A DNA stretch of 64,000 bases. It comes from Eubacteriales bacterium. GTDB taxonomy: Bacteria > Bacillota > Clostridia > Christensenellales > CAG-138. Position 1 is the stretch's first letter, and each line of letters starts with the position of its first letter. Under the pieces are notes generated by a model, which did not search any database, was not told the origin of the DNA, and worked only from the letters and a program-made list of their open reading frames with translations. A program made the position numbers and the translations under genes. Below are positions 7,777 to 16,899 of the stretch, one piece after another. The stretch spans positions 1-64,000 of the forward strand of contig JAJFTI010000013.1 of assembly GCA_021373115.1 (NCBI GenBank), written 5' to 3'.

Positions 7777-8535
7777 ATGACAAACCAGACGGCCAAAGCG
7801 TATATCAATCTCAACGGAGTTCTACGTTGTCTTCCCTATGTCTGCGCGCTGGATCAAGACGCAAAAGAACGGATTCAAGGGCGAAACCTGACGATTCAGT
7901 TCAAAGTACGAAATGGCCCGATTGCACGCTTGGTGTTCGAAAACGGTGTTTGCCGCTTTGAGAAGGGCAAGGGCAAAAGCCAAATCAAGCTCAACTTCTC
8001 AAGTCCCGAACACTTTAACCGAATGATGGAAGGTCGGGCAAACCCATCGATTTCAAAAGGGCTGCTGAAGATCGGTTTCTTAACAAAAGAGTTTATGCAG
8101 CTGACAAAGCGGATGGAGTACTATCTCAAACCGAACCCCGCTCTGCTGGCAGATGCATCGTTTCGAAGAATCAATACGATACTGACGTTCTACGTCGCGT
8201 TCCATTCTCTTGCCGAGGTTGGTATGCACGATCCGGTTGGCGTTCAGGTGATGAAGCACGCAAAACGGGGAGCACTGATTGCGGCAATTGAACAGACGGA
8301 CGTAATGGTGAGGCTTAAACTTTCTCCCGGCAACATTGAAGTTGCGGCAGTAGATGATGATTCTCCTGTCTGCAAGCTCCGGTTTGCCAGCGTGGATAAG
8401 GCATACGAGGTGCTGAGCGGAAAGCTGGATTTTCTAACCGCGATCGGGTTTGGCGATGTGCGCATGGAAGGGTTTATGCCGGTCATGCAGACGGTTGAGC
8501 ACATATTACCGATGGTCAATACCTATTTGGCTTAA
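7777..8535 (+). CDS. SCP2-like protein (252 residues)
   Basis: This is a paralogue of the protein at 4732-5523. It shares the order of motifs: NLTIQFKVRNGP and IKLNFSSPEHFNRMM in the first half, a central segment with YYLKPNP, then DVMVRLKLSPGN and CKLRFASVDKAYEVL in the second. Each half resembles the sterol-carrier-protein-2 fold. It has no signal peptide or membrane segment, so it is likely cytoplasmic. AAGGAGG lies just before the ATG. It is the first gene of the rightward arm, followed 21 bases later by an aminotransferase. Placing one copy on each arm suggests a dedicated function, possibly as a heterodimer; this is inference. Confidence 0.7.
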   Translation: MTNQTAKAYINLNGVLRCLPYVCALDQDAKERIQGRNLTIQFKVRNGPIARLVFENGVCRFEKGKGKSQIKLNFSSPEHFNRMMEGRANPSISKGLLKIGFLTKEFMQLTKRMEYYLKPNPALLADASFRRINTILTFYVAFHSLAEVGMHDPVGVQVMKHAKRGALIAAIEQTDVMVRLKLSPGNIEVAAVDDDSPVCKLRFASVDKAYEVLSGKLDFLTAIGFGDVRMEGFMPVMQTVEHILPMVNTYLA

Positions 8536-8556
8536 TCAGAAAGTGAGGCGGACAGA

Positions 8557-9795
8557 ATGGAAACATATCAATATAACAAGAGCAAGGAACTTTTTCAGCG
8601 CGCGGCGAAGGTAATTCCGGGCGGAGTATACGGTCATCAAGGGCCGGCGAATGGATGCTTTATTCCGAAAGAAGCCTTTCCGTTCTTCTCCGATCACGCG
8701 GAGGGCGCTTATTTCTGGGATGTGGATGGCAACCGTTTCATCGACTATATGTGCGCTTATGGGCCAAACATCCTCGGATACAACGACCCCGACGTGGACC
8801 ACGCGGCGATGGAACAGGCAAAGCGGGGGAATTGCACGGTGGCCCCGTCCAGCGTGATGATTGATTTTGCCGAAGAGCTGGTGAACACCGTCGCGATGGC
8901 TGACTGGGCGTTCTTTGCAAAAAACGGCGGAGACGTCACATCGCTTGCAATCATGACGGCGCGGGCGGCAACGAATCGAAAGAAGACCATTCTGGTGCGA
9001 GGCAATTATCATGGCGTCGCGCCCTGGACGCAGGGATTGGGTTGCGGCGGTGTTCTTGCGGAAGAACTCTCGAACAATCTCTATGTGGATTGGAACGATT
9101 ACGATCAGGTGGAAAGCCTCGTAAAGAAATATCCGGGTGAAATCGCCTGCTTTATGTCCACACCCTACTGGCATGGTAACTTCGTGGAAAACCAGCTGCC
9201 CGAACGCGAGTACTGGCAGAAAATCAGGAAGCTATGCACGGAAAACGGGATCGTTTTGGCGATTGACGACGTGCGCTGCGGATTCCGCCTTGATATGGAG
9301 GGATCGGATCACTATTTTGGCTTCAAAGCGGATCTCATGTGCTTCTGCAAGGCGCTGGCAAACGGTTGGAATGTATCCGCGCTCTGCGGGGCAGAGAAAC
9401 TGCGCAACGCCGTGAACGACGTGTTCTTCACCGGCAGTTATTGGATGTCCGCCATACCGTTTGCTGCGGGCATCGCCACGCTCCGAAAAATGAAGAAGCT
9501 GGGCGGACCTGTCATGCTGATGGAATACGGGAAACGGCTGACGACCGAGCTGGTTAAACTCGCGGCCTCGCGGGGATTCGAACTTATCGTGTCCGGCGCG
9601 CCGTCTATGTGGTACATGCGAATTGCGGATGATCCTTCGCTCATGCTGCATCAAAGGTGGATCGCGGAATGCGTGAAGAGAGGCGTCTACTTTACCAATC
9701 ATCACAACCATTTTGTGAACTACTCCATGCGTGAAAAAGAGTTCAATTTTACTCTTGAGGTTGCGGACGAAGCGTTGAAAGCCGTCAAGGCATAA
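8557..9795 (+). CDS. Class III PLP aminotransferase, GSA-aminomutase-like
   Basis: This 412-residue enzyme belongs to the fold-type I, class III group near glutamate-1-semialdehyde 2,1-aminomutase. The cofactor Lys is Lys265 in MCFCKALANGW, and the Asp that binds the pyridine nitrogen is in AIDDVRCGFR near residue 237. The N-terminal GGVYGHQGP resembles the substrate loop of the aminomutase group, but there is no haem-synthesis context, so the standard hemL role is unlikely. Alanine dehydrogenase follows directly. That pairing recalls taurine:pyruvate aminotransferase systems, in which amino groups go to pyruvate and are released from alanine as ammonia. The inferred role is removal of an amino group from a pathway substrate. 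Confidence 0.82.
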   Translation: METYQYNKSKELFQRAAKVIPGGVYGHQGPANGCFIPKEAFPFFSDHAEGAYFWDVDGNRFIDYMCAYGPNILGYNDPDVDHAAMEQAKRGNCTVAPSSVMIDFAEELVNTVAMADWAFFAKNGGDVTSLAIMTARAATNRKKTILVRGNYHGVAPWTQGLGCGGVLAEELSNNLYVDWNDYDQVESLVKKYPGEIACFMSTPYWHGNFVENQLPEREYWQKIRKLCTENGIVLAIDDVRCGFRLDMEGSDHYFGFKADLMCFCKALANGWNVSALCGAEKLRNAVNDVFFTGSYWMSAIPFAAGIATLRKMKKLGGPVMLMEYGKRLTTELVKLAASRGFELIVSGAPSMWYMRIADDPSLMLHQRWIAECVKRGVYFTNHHNHFVNYSMREKEFNFTLEVADEALKAVKA

Positions 9796-9830
9796 TAATA
9801 AGATTGAACATCAGATAGGAGCCAGCGTAT

Positions 9831-10949
9831 ATGATCATTGGAGTCCCAAAGGAAATCAAGAACAACGAGTTTCGTGTCGCGATGACGCCAGCGGGCGTGC
9901 AAGCCTTGGTCGCGAAAGGGCATCAGGTACTCGTAGAGCGCTCCGCGGGTGTAGGCAGCGGGATTGAGGATGCGGAATACGAGTCACAAGGCGCAAGCAT
10001 CCTGGCTACGGCGGAGGATGTGTTCGAAAGATCCGACGTAATCGTCAAGGTCAAGGAGCCGCTGGAGCGCGAATATGCGCTGCTGAAAACAGGGCAAACT
10101 CTGTTTACCTACCTGCACCTGGCGCCGAACCCCTCGCTGACAAACGCGCTCCTTGAAAAAAAGATTACGGGTATTGCGTATGAAACGGTTCAACTGCCGA
10201 GCGGCGCGCTGCCGCTGCTCGCGCCGATGAGCGAGGTTGCCGGAAGAATGTCCGTTCAGGTTGGTGCGGATATGCTGCGCAAGTATAACGGCGGCATGGG
10301 TGTTTTGCTCAGCGGAGTTCCCGGCGTATTGCCCGCGGAGGTTGTGATTATCGGCGGCGGCGTAGTTGGCACAAATGCCGCAAAAATGGCGGTGGGTCTT
10401 GGCGCAAGGGTTACGATTGCCGATATCAACGCCAGCAGACTGGCAAGTCTGGACGACCTGTTCGGCGGACGCGTTTCGACGCTGATTTACAACGAGTACA
10501 ACATTGCCGAAGCGGTTCGTAAGGCGGATCTGCTGGTGAGCGCGGTTTTAGTGGTTGGTGCAAAAGCACCCAAGATCGTTACCGAAGCGATGGTGAAGAC
10601 CATGAAACGCGGCTCGGTCATCGTTGATGTTGCAATCGATCAAGGCGGTTCCGTTGAGACCATAGACCGCGTAACCACGCACGATCAACCGTGTTATGAG
10701 AAGCATGGCGTCATTCATTATTCGGTTGCAAATATGCCCGGCGCAGTGCCGCGCACGTCCACGTATGCGTTGACCGGCGTGACGCTGCCTTATTTACTCG
10801 CAATTGCAGAGCACGGCGCTGAGCGGGCAATGACGCTGGATCAATCGCTGATTTGCGGGCTCAACACGTATAATGGCGCGGTTACCAATCGCTCGGTTGC
10901 AAACGAAATATCGATGGATTATACGCCGGCAGTCGCGATGCTTTCTTGA
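9831..10949 (+). CDS. ald: Alanine dehydrogenase
   Basis: A full-length (372 residues) NAD-dependent enzyme that interconverts L-alanine with pyruvate and ammonia. It begins [17 protein letters not shown], has the catalytic Lys75 in KVKEPLE and His96 in YLHLAPN, a Rossmann segment [16 protein letters not shown] near residue 175, and the conserved [16 protein letters not shown] precedes the ATG. As the last gene of the rightward TetR arm it most likely regenerates pyruvate for the adjacent aminotransferase. A terminator follows 16 bases after the stop. Confidence 0.95.
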   Translation: MIIGVPKEIKNNEFRVAMTPAGVQALVAKGHQVLVERSAGVGSGIEDAEYESQGASILATAEDVFERSDVIVKVKEPLEREYALLKTGQTLFTYLHLAPNPSLTNALLEKKITGIAYETVQLPSGALPLLAPMSEVAGRMSVQVGADMLRKYNGGMGVLLSGVPGVLPAEVVIIGGGVVGTNAAKMAVGLGARVTIADINASRLASLDDLFGGRVSTLIYNEYNIAEAVRKADLLVSAVLVVGAKAPKIVTEAMVKTMKRGSVIVDVAIDQGGSVETIDRVTTHDQPCYEKHGVIHYSVANMPGAVPRTSTYALTGVTLPYLLAIAEHGAERAMTLDQSLICGLNTYNGAVTNRSVANEISMDYTPAVAMLS

Positions 10950-10964
10950 AGGATATGAACGAGG

Positions 10965-11008
10965 TGCGGGGTGATCAGTCCGGGTGAAGGATCACCCCGT
11001 GCTTTTTT
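10965..11008 (+). terminator. Terminator after ald
   Basis: GGGGTGATC and GATCACCCC form the stem around a 12-base loop, followed by GTGCTTTTTT. It marks the end of the rightward TetR-regulated arm. Positions 11010-11230 show no gene. Confidence 0.85.
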
Positions 11009-11251
11009 CGGCGGGTAAGAGGCGCATCTGGATACTGTATGAATTATAACCATCCCGAACGATAGACGACGTCAATTCAGCGTTAACACTCGCGATCAAT
11101 ACCGGTAAGGAGAATGCTCTTTCTTCGCGATTCGGACACAGTGGCATCGATGTTGAATGCGTGTTATCACGTTGTTCGCTTTGTGACCGGAAATACGACC
11201 TAACGCAGGGGGTATTTTTGATCAACAATAAAAAACAGGAAGGAGATTCAA

Positions 11252-12024
11252 ATGCGCAAGGACTTTTATGCGTATGGAATGGGACTTCAGGTTGTTACCG
11301 AAGCCGATCTGGATGCCATTCATGACGCGACACTGGATGTACTATCAACCGTAGGAATTCGATGTACGAGTAAAAAAGGCTCAGGATGTACTCGCCGGTG
11401 CAGGATGCACGATTGACACGGAAAAAGACATCATTTTCTTCCCCCCTCACGTGGTTATGGATGCGCTTAGCCACCTTCCCAAAGAGTGGATGACCTATGG
11501 TGTCGATCCCGAGATGGATTGGGAGGTCGAACTGAACAAAGTCAGGCTCGGCAACTCGGGTATCTGTCCGTACATCGTCGATCTTTACACGGGTGAAAGA
11601 CGCGCCACCACGCTGGATGATGTTGCAATGACTGCCAGAATTGTGGATGCTATTGATGAATTTCCGTCTTACATGCTGACTGTTCCCGCACAGGATGTTC
11701 CGCAACCCATAATGTCTCTCTATCAGAGTGCGGCAATCTTGCAAAACACTTCCAAGCACTTCGTGAATATGCATGACAACTGTTGGGTTCTGGAAAAGCA
11801 GCTTAGGATGTATGAACTCGTAGCGGGAAGTAAGGAAAAGTTTAGAGAAAGACCATTCTGTGGCCTTATCGTTTGCCCGGTAAGCCCGCTGGAAATCATG
11901 GGTGAAGAAGCGGACATGATGTTCCTTGCACTGGACTATAATATGCCTGTCACCATCTTCAACGATATTATGTCGGGCTCAACAGCTCCCGCAACTTTGG
12001 TAGGAACGATGGTTGTTCGGCAGC
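11252..12024 (+). pseudogene. MttB-family methyltransferase, frameshifted and truncated
   Basis: The start is MRKDFYAYGMGLQVV at an ATG preceded by AGGAAGGAG. Near 11371-11379 the run AGTAAAAAAGG shifts the frame; removing one base restores SKKAQDVLAGAGCTID and then a long conserved reading (from base 11381) up to SGSTAPATLVGTMV. This matches the trimethylamine methyltransferase (MttB/MtgB) superfamily, which moves methyl groups from quaternary amines to a corrinoid protein. Only about 255 of the usual 470 or so residues remain, because at 12024 the sequence changes to a reversed IS3 element. The position equivalent to pyrrolysine in true MttB lies beyond the break, so the subtype cannot be told. 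No corrinoid protein gene is adjacent. Confidence 0.8.
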
Positions 12025-12179
12025 ATCCCGCCATACTTACTCTTCCAGCGGTAAAACGTCTGTTCAGCAATCCCGAGTTTCCGGCACGCCTCCGATACCG
12101 GCGTGCCCAGCTCCGCCTGCTTCAGCGCAAAGGCGATTTGCTCCTCCGTGTATTTGCTTTTCTTCATTTCTTCGTCCAC
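12024..12179 (-). pseudogene. IS3-family OrfA transposase, truncated
   Basis: On the minus strand a GTG (12179) or ATG (12167) start opens MKKSKYTEEQIAFALKQAEL, then PVSEACRKLGIAEQTFYRWK and KYGGM. This is the helix-turn-helix N-terminus of IS3-family OrfA, with AAAGGAG upstream. The frame leaves transposase sequence at 12024, where it meets the interrupted MttB gene. The rest of OrfA and all of OrfB are missing, so the element was inserted and then partly deleted together with the 3' half of the methyltransferase gene. Confidence 0.85.
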
Positions 12180-12198
12180 TCCTTTTTTGACTTTACTA

Positions 12199-12341
12199 TC
12201 TTTTTCTCTTTTTCGGTGGACTACTTCTTTGGGGAGCAGGTCAAAATTGCTTTTTCAGACAGGCAGGTCACAACTTCTTACTATTTCTGAACCAACCATT
12301 TTCTCTACCCTGCTGAACTGCTTTTTCGGAGAACAGCCCCC
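12199..12341 (-). repeat. IS3 element left end, with repeated motif
   Basis: Upstream of OrfA, the minus strand carries CTGCTCCCCAAAGAAG then TCCACCGAAAAAG (about 12240-12205), and a related motif TCTCCGAAAAAGCAGTTCA at 12331-12313. A close relative of the first motif occurs alone at 36225-36266. These are probably terminal or subterminal sequences of the element. Confidence 0.6.
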
Positions 12342-12351
12342 ATTCGTTTAC

Positions 12352-12381
12352 TTGACATCGCTAGCACGAGAATAATAAACT
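12352..12381 (+). promoter_or_regulatory. Possible promoter for the GntR gene
   Basis: TTGACA at 12352-12357, an 18-base spacer and TAAACT at 12376-12381, about 65 bases ahead of the start codon and just outside the IS remnant. Confidence 0.5.
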
Positions 12382-12444
12382 ATAGGAAAGTTATCATGCA
12401 TGTTTTATAGATTTAAGTAATCGTATGAGGCTGGAGGAGTATCC

Positions 12445-13206
12445 TTGGAAACGCAGAATGATGGTAAAATTTTGGGCCCTGTGGTCGTAAAAAGAGCCAG
12501 CGAAGAGATATATGATCAGATTCGTCAAAAAGTGATGAGCGGAGAGCTCAAACCGGGCGACCGCCTTCCTTCTGAGAAAAATATAATGGAAATGATGCAT
12601 CGAAGCCGCGCAACCGTTCGTGAAGCGCTGCGAATGCTGGAAGGGGACGGCTACATTAAAACGATCCCCGGAAGCGCAGGCGCGATTGTACAAAAGCTCG
12701 ACACGCGCAATATGGAACAGTCGTTTGATGCGTTGATGCGCGTGGAACGAATTGGGGTGCGCGAACTTGGAGAATTACGCGATGTGATTGAAATACAGAC
12801 CGCAGGTTGGGCAGCCGAACGCAGAACAACGGAAGAATTGGAAGCGTTGTATGGATGTCTCCGGTGGGAGGAAAGCCATGTTTCCAATACGCGCCTTTTC
12901 CTGATGGCGGGTGGCGAACGTCCCGACATCGGGTTTCATATCCTTATGGCAAAAGCGGCACATAACGATTTTGCGCTGATGATTGAACGTGTCACCTATA
13001 TGAACGTAAGAAAGTATGTGGAAAAAGAAGTGATGCGGTTCCCGATTAAGGAACAAGCGGCAATCTGCCGTCAGATATTTGAGAAACATGCACGCGTTAT
13101 TACGGCGATTGCCGAACAGGATAAAGAAAAAGCAATGGATGAAATGCGGCAACGGACGGTGCCATTCGCCAGCGATGAGTATATCGAAGACTATATGGAC
13201 CGTTAA
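12445..13206 (+). CDS. GntR-family (FadR subfamily) transcriptional regulator
   Basis: This 253-residue regulator starts at TTG 12445, with CTGGAGGAG eight bases upstream. The N-terminal winged helix-turn-helix is clear (EIYDQIRQKVMSGELKPGDR near residue 20, then RSRATVREALRMLEGDGYI near 52). The C-terminal FCD-type all-helical domain has ELGELRDVIEIQTAGWAAER near 108 and a later metal-ligand-like His pattern. FadR-subfamily members usually sense a carboxylic acid or sugar acid. It stands alone, is followed by a strong terminator, and the next promoter (13312-13340) contains a palindrome of the type these proteins bind. It is therefore the probable repressor of the long cluster that follows. 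Confidence 0.88.
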   Translation: METQNDGKILGPVVVKRASEEIYDQIRQKVMSGELKPGDRLPSEKNIMEMMHRSRATVREALRMLEGDGYIKTIPGSAGAIVQKLDTRNMEQSFDALMRVERIGVRELGELRDVIEIQTAGWAAERRTTEELEALYGCLRWEESHVSNTRLFLMAGGERPDIGFHILMAKAAHNDFALMIERVTYMNVRKYVEKEVMRFPIKEQAAICRQIFEKHARVITAIAEQDKEKAMDEMRQRTVPFASDEYIEDYMDR

Positions 13207-13223
13207 ATAATTGCGATCTTCTG

Positions 13224-13253
13224 CAGCGCCGGTTACAACCGGCGCTGTTTTTT
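13224..13253 (+). terminator. Terminator after the GntR gene
   Basis: A perfect 11-base stem (CAGCGCCGGTT with AACCGGCGCTG), a two-base gap at the apex and six T residues. Confidence 0.95.
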
Positions 13254-13311
13254 CGTAATATGAACACCACAAATAGTTTTAAATAGCGGTAAAAACACTT
13301 CAAGAATATAG

Positions 13312-13340
13312 TTGACTTAGTATACTAGGTATGCTACCAT
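13312..13340 (+). promoter_or_regulatory. Promoter and GntR-type operator of the long cluster
   Basis: TTGACT at 13312-13317, a 17-base spacer and TACCAT at 13335-13340. The spacer begins with the perfect palindrome TAGTATACTA (13318-13327), and the pattern GTAxxTAC fits FadR-subfamily operators. A bound regulator here would block polymerase. A leader of about 210 bases (to 13560) follows; I see no gene in it. Confidence 0.65.
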
Positions 13341-13560
13341 CAATGTGTCAAATGAAAGCACATTCCGAGTCATTCCCAGAAATCAGGCAAGAACCAGACG
13401 ATTCAAGAAGTAATCTTAAACACAGAACCGCGGCTTAAAAGCGAATCAGAAGATCCCTATAAAAAAGAAAGACACGTTTCTTCGCCATTTTCGATATAGC
13501 ATGGATTTCGTTCATTGAAGAAATCAATCGAATATAATAGAGAGAAAGAGAGACTTGCAA

Positions 13561-13944
13561 ATGGATCATGTAACGCGAGAGATGTGTCCAAAGAAAGACA
13601 TGCTTGGCCGCACAACAAATGCTGCTTTTGGCAAAGCCGGTGTCGCAAAAATTGCCACGACCGACTGTTTCGTTGGGTACGTAACATTTGCCCCCATATA
13701 TGGAAAGATGAAGCCGCATTATCATGAAGATGAAATCATGTATGTTGTCGATGCAAAGAATGCATTCGTACGATATGGCGATGCTCCGGATCAGATGACG
13801 AAAAAAGATGCACTCAACAAAGGCGATATCATTCGTGCCAGAAATGGAGAATGGCATATCTTTGAATTCGACAGTGAAGATGGGTTTTTAGAATTGATCC
13901 CGTTCTTTACAGTGCCTCTTGGACATACGGTGGAAGCGGACTGA
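13561..13944 (+). CDS. Cupin-domain protein
   Basis: This 127-residue single-domain cupin has a metal-site segment KPHYHEDEIMYVVDA near residue 51, with His and Glu spaced as in cupin motif 1, and a later NKGDIIRARNGEWHIFEF matching motif 2. It begins the long catabolic cluster, directly after the regulated promoter. The ATG at 13561 has only a weak GAGAGA upstream, and a TTG six bases earlier is an alternative. Cupins in such clusters are often sugar isomerases, epimerases or small-molecule binding proteins; the sequence does not decide. Confidence 0.7.
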   Translation: MDHVTREMCPKKDMLGRTTNAAFGKAGVAKIATTDCFVGYVTFAPIYGKMKPHYHEDEIMYVVDAKNAFVRYGDAPDQMTKKDALNKGDIIRARNGEWHIFEFDSEDGFLELIPFFTVPLGHTVEAD

Positions 13945-13968
13945 CGGCGGCGGAAACAGGCGGAAAAA

Positions 13969-15012
13969 ATGATGAATATCCCAGATAAGATGAAAGCGAT
14001 CTACCTGACCAAGCCGCAAACCTTCGAGATGCGGGAGATCGACACGCCGAAAATCACGGAGGCGCATCAGGTATTAGTGAAGACAAAGGCGGTCGGTGTT
14101 TGCGGTTCGGACCTGCACGCATGGAATGGTGCGCATAAGGACGTCGTCATGCCGGCCATCTTGGGCCATGAGATTGTTGGCGAGGTCGTCGCTTGCGGCG
14201 GCGCCGTGACGAATGTTAAGGTCGGCGATCATGTGGTCCGTGAACCGATTGACTATTGCGGGACCTGCTATGCATGTACGCATGGACGCCCGAATGTGTG
14301 CCCGGATTTGAAGGTCTGGGGATTTGCGCATGACGGCGGCCACCGCCAGTATTTTCTTTCGGAATGTGAGAAACTGTACCGCTTTCCGGAAACGGTGGAC
14401 TGGACGGTTGCTGCAATGTTGGAGCCATACACGATTGCCGCGGAGGTAAACGACCGTGCCAATATTCAGGCTGGCGACACGGTCATGATCTATGGCCTTG
14501 GTCCCGCCGGGATTTCCATTGGCGATTGGGCAAAATATCATGGTGCGACCGTTTTTGCGTCCGACGTGATTCCGAAGCGTTTGGAAATGGCACGTGCGTT
14601 CGGATTTGATCAAGTATTGGATGCGAGCCGGGTGGATGTAAACAAGGAGATCATGCGTTTAACCTTCGGCAAAGGCGTCAATGTACTGATTGATGCCGCC
14701 GGGTTTCCGGGCGCGTTGGACAATGCGCTCAATCTGATCACTCCATTAGGGCGGATTGTACCAGTGGCCATCAACTTCAATTCGGTCAGCTTTCCGATGA
14801 TTTGGTTTGACCTGAAGGAAGCCTCTATCGTAGGATCTCGTCTGGAGGCTGGAAAGTTTCCGGTTGTGATATGCGAATTGAAGAATCACGAGCAGCACAT
14901 CCGCCAGATGGTTACAAACGTCTTTCCATATACTCAGTTAGGTGAAGCATTTGAACTGGCGGCAAGCCGTGATCCGGACGTCTGCAAAATAGTGGTCAAT
15001 TACGACCTGTAA
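13969..15012 (+). CDS. Zinc-dependent alcohol dehydrogenase (MDR family)
   Basis: A 347-residue medium-chain dehydrogenase of the sorbitol/threonine/L-gulonate dehydrogenase type, which oxidises a secondary alcohol of a polyol or sugar acid with NAD(P). Catalytic zinc ligands are visible as Cys45 (GVCGSDLH) and His67-Glu68 (GHEIVGEV). The structural zinc loop has four Cys from residue 97 (CGTCYACTHGRPNVC). The nucleotide-binding turn is YGLGPAGISIGDWA near 179. It is tightly linked to the cupin gene before and the amidohydrolase gene after. It probably catalyses an early oxidation step. Confidence 0.88.
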   Translation: MMNIPDKMKAIYLTKPQTFEMREIDTPKITEAHQVLVKTKAVGVCGSDLHAWNGAHKDVVMPAILGHEIVGEVVACGGAVTNVKVGDHVVREPIDYCGTCYACTHGRPNVCPDLKVWGFAHDGGHRQYFLSECEKLYRFPETVDWTVAAMLEPYTIAAEVNDRANIQAGDTVMIYGLGPAGISIGDWAKYHGATVFASDVIPKRLEMARAFGFDQVLDASRVDVNKEIMRLTFGKGVNVLIDAAGFPGALDNALNLITPLGRIVPVAINFNSVSFPMIWFDLKEASIVGSRLEAGKFPVVICELKNHEQHIRQMVTNVFPYTQLGEAFELAASRDPDVCKIVVNYDL

Positions 15013-15027
15013 AAAGGGGCAATCATC

Positions 15028-15939
15028 ATGAAATGTATCGATGCGCATGTCCACATTTACGAGCATTTCCACGGCTACGGGTTTATGGGGGAGTTCCGCA
15101 TATTTCCGGATGGCACGATGCGGATGGCAGGCGGCGAGAGCGGGAGGGTCATCCCGGAAGGGTTCGGGACGACCGGCGTTTCCGCGGAGCGGGCGCTTGC
15201 GTTTATGGACGAAATGGAAATTGAACGCGCCGTTCTTTTACAGGGAAGCGCGTACGGCTTTCAAAACGAGTACATTTCAGAAAGCGTTCAGCGGTATCCG
15301 GACCGGTTTACCGGCGCCGCCACAATCGATCCTTGCATCCGTTTATTCGATCGCGTATTCGACCGGCTGACGAAGGAACTGAACTTCAATATCTTCAAGA
15401 TGGAGATCAGCGAGTTCGGCGGATTCATGGGGTACCATAATCCGAATACCTTTCTGGACGAGCCGAATCTTCAAAAAATCTGTGCACACCTGAACAGGAC
15501 GAACGGCACGCTCGCTCTGGACATTGGCCAGCCCGGGACCGTAAGCCACCGGGTTGAAAAATACCTTGCGTGGGTGGAGCGGTATCCGGATATGAAATTT
15601 GTCTTCTGTCACCTCCTTTCGATGACACCCAAGAATGTGGAAACGCTGCGGCGCGAGATGGAACTGCTGAATCAGCCAAACGTATGGTATGACCTTGCGT
15701 CCATCGCGTGCAATACGTCCGAGCACGCGCCGTATCGCTGGGCACGCGAATATTTGAAGATTGCCGGCGACATCGCGGGCGCGGAACGGCTGCTCTGGGG
15801 CAGCGACATGCCGACCACGTTGTCCGACTATCCCTATTTGGAAGCGCAGGAAATCATCACGAAGGCAGGCATTTTCAGCGATTCGGAACTGAAACGGATT
15901 TTCCGGGAGAACGCGAAAGACGCATATTCCATTAAATAG
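15028..15939 (+). CDS. Amidohydrolase-family metal-dependent hydrolase
   Basis: A 303-residue TIM-barrel protein of the Amidohydro_2 group. The HxH metal motif is at the start (CIDAHVHIYEH), a barrel His occurs in KFVFCHLLSM, and the late Asp ligand is in LLWGSDMPTTLSDY near residue 263. Members include lactone hydrolases, for example 2-pyrone-4,6-dicarboxylate and sugar-lactone hydrolases, and decarboxylases. Placed after a polyol dehydrogenase, lactone hydrolysis is a reasonable guess. It is cotranscribed with the dehydrogenase gene, 15 bases upstream. Confidence 0.82.
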   Translation: MKCIDAHVHIYEHFHGYGFMGEFRIFPDGTMRMAGGESGRVIPEGFGTTGVSAERALAFMDEMEIERAVLLQGSAYGFQNEYISESVQRYPDRFTGAATIDPCIRLFDRVFDRLTKELNFNIFKMEISEFGGFMGYHNPNTFLDEPNLQKICAHLNRTNGTLALDIGQPGTVSHRVEKYLAWVERYPDMKFVFCHLLSMTPKNVETLRREMELLNQPNVWYDLASIACNTSEHAPYRWAREYLKIAGDIAGAERLLWGSDMPTTLSDYPYLEAQEIITKAGIFSDSELKRIFRENAKDAYSIK

Positions 15940-16023
15940 AGTACATTGCTGCTCGAAAATGCGTAAAAGCGAAAAAGAAACGGGATTTTCCTGCAGAAGG
16001 GTACGATAGAGAGGTTTGCATAC

Positions 16024-16899
16024 ATGTTGGATTCCAAGCAAGAAACGGAATTTGAAATTCTGGCAGCCGAGATCCGGCTGGAGACGTTCAGGGAACTGGC
16101 GGAATTGGGCTTTGGCCATATCGGTGGTGCGATGAGCATTGCGGACGTGCTGGCGGTTCTCTACGGCGGAGTGATGAAGATCGACCCGGAGAACCCCGCC
16201 TGGGAAGACCGGGATTACTTTGCTCTGTCCAAAGGGCATGCCGGCCCGGCCGTCTACGCGGCGCTCGCGCTGAGAGGATTTTTCCTAAAGGAACAGCTTA
16301 AAACGTTGAACAAGAGCGGGACGATGCTGCCGAGCCATTGCTCTCGTATCCATACGCCGGGAATCGACCTGACGACGGGGTCTCTGGGCCAGGGGATCAG
16401 CACGGCTGCGGGAGCCGCACTTGCTTCGCGAATTCTGGGCGGGGACAATTACGCCTACTGCATTATTGGCGACGGCGAATGCGACGAAGGACAAATCTGG
16501 GAAGCGGCCCTCTTTGCGGCGCACCAGAAACTGGACCATTTCATTCTTTTTGTGGACGCTAACAAGCTGCAGCTGGACGGTCCCGTTGCGGAAATCTGCT
16601 GCATGGGCGATATTGGCGAAAAGTTCCGCTCGTTCAACTGGCATGTTCAAACGGTGGACGGTCATTCCGTCGCCGCGATATACCGGGCGATTGAAGCGGC
16701 GAAAGCCGCGGTCGGCCAGCCGTCCGTTGTCGTATTGGAGACGATCAAGGGAAAAGGGTGCGCTCTGGCGGAAGAAGCGGCTGCCAAGGGGCAGGGCATT
16801 CATCATATGCTGTTTCCGGATCAGGAAACGAACCGCAGGGAAATCGCGCGCATGGAACAGGTGGTTTCAGATCTGAAAGCAAAGAGAGGTTCACGATAA
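16024..16899 (+). CDS. Transketolase, N-terminal half (second pair)
   Basis: A 291-residue thiamine-diphosphate-binding half-transketolase. Landmarks are GFGHIGGAMSIADVL near residue 30, LSKGHAGPAVYAAL near 69, and GDGECDEGQIWEA near 150 ending at the Asn of VDANKLQLDG. GAGAGG lies eight bases before the ATG. Its stop codon overlaps the start of the partner gene (TAATG), indicating translational coupling and equal subunit amounts. It differs clearly from the halves at 6567-7397 and 18659-19513, so it is not a recent duplicate. Confidence 0.9.
   Translation: MLDSKQETEFEILAAEIRLETFRELAELGFGHIGGAMSIADVLAVLYGGVMKIDPENPAWEDRDYFALSKGHAGPAVYAALALRGFFLKEQLKTLNKSGTMLPSHCSRIHTPGIDLTTGSLGQGISTAAGAALASRILGGDNYAYCIIGDGECDEGQIWEAALFAAHQKLDHFILFVDANKLQLDGPVAEICCMGDIGEKFRSFNWHVQTVDGHSVAAIYRAIEAAKAAVGQPSVVVLETIKGKGCALAEEAAAKGQGIHHMLFPDQETNRREIARMEQVVSDLKAKRGSR

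Noticed and set aside
8557..9795. The aminotransferase as hemL of haem biosynthesis
   Set aside because: No tetrapyrrole genes are nearby and it is tightly linked to alanine dehydrogenase in a regulated catabolic unit.
16758..16898. N-terminal extension of the second C-terminal transketolase half
   Set aside because: It overlaps the N-terminal half in another frame; the TAATG overlap start is the usual coupled arrangement.
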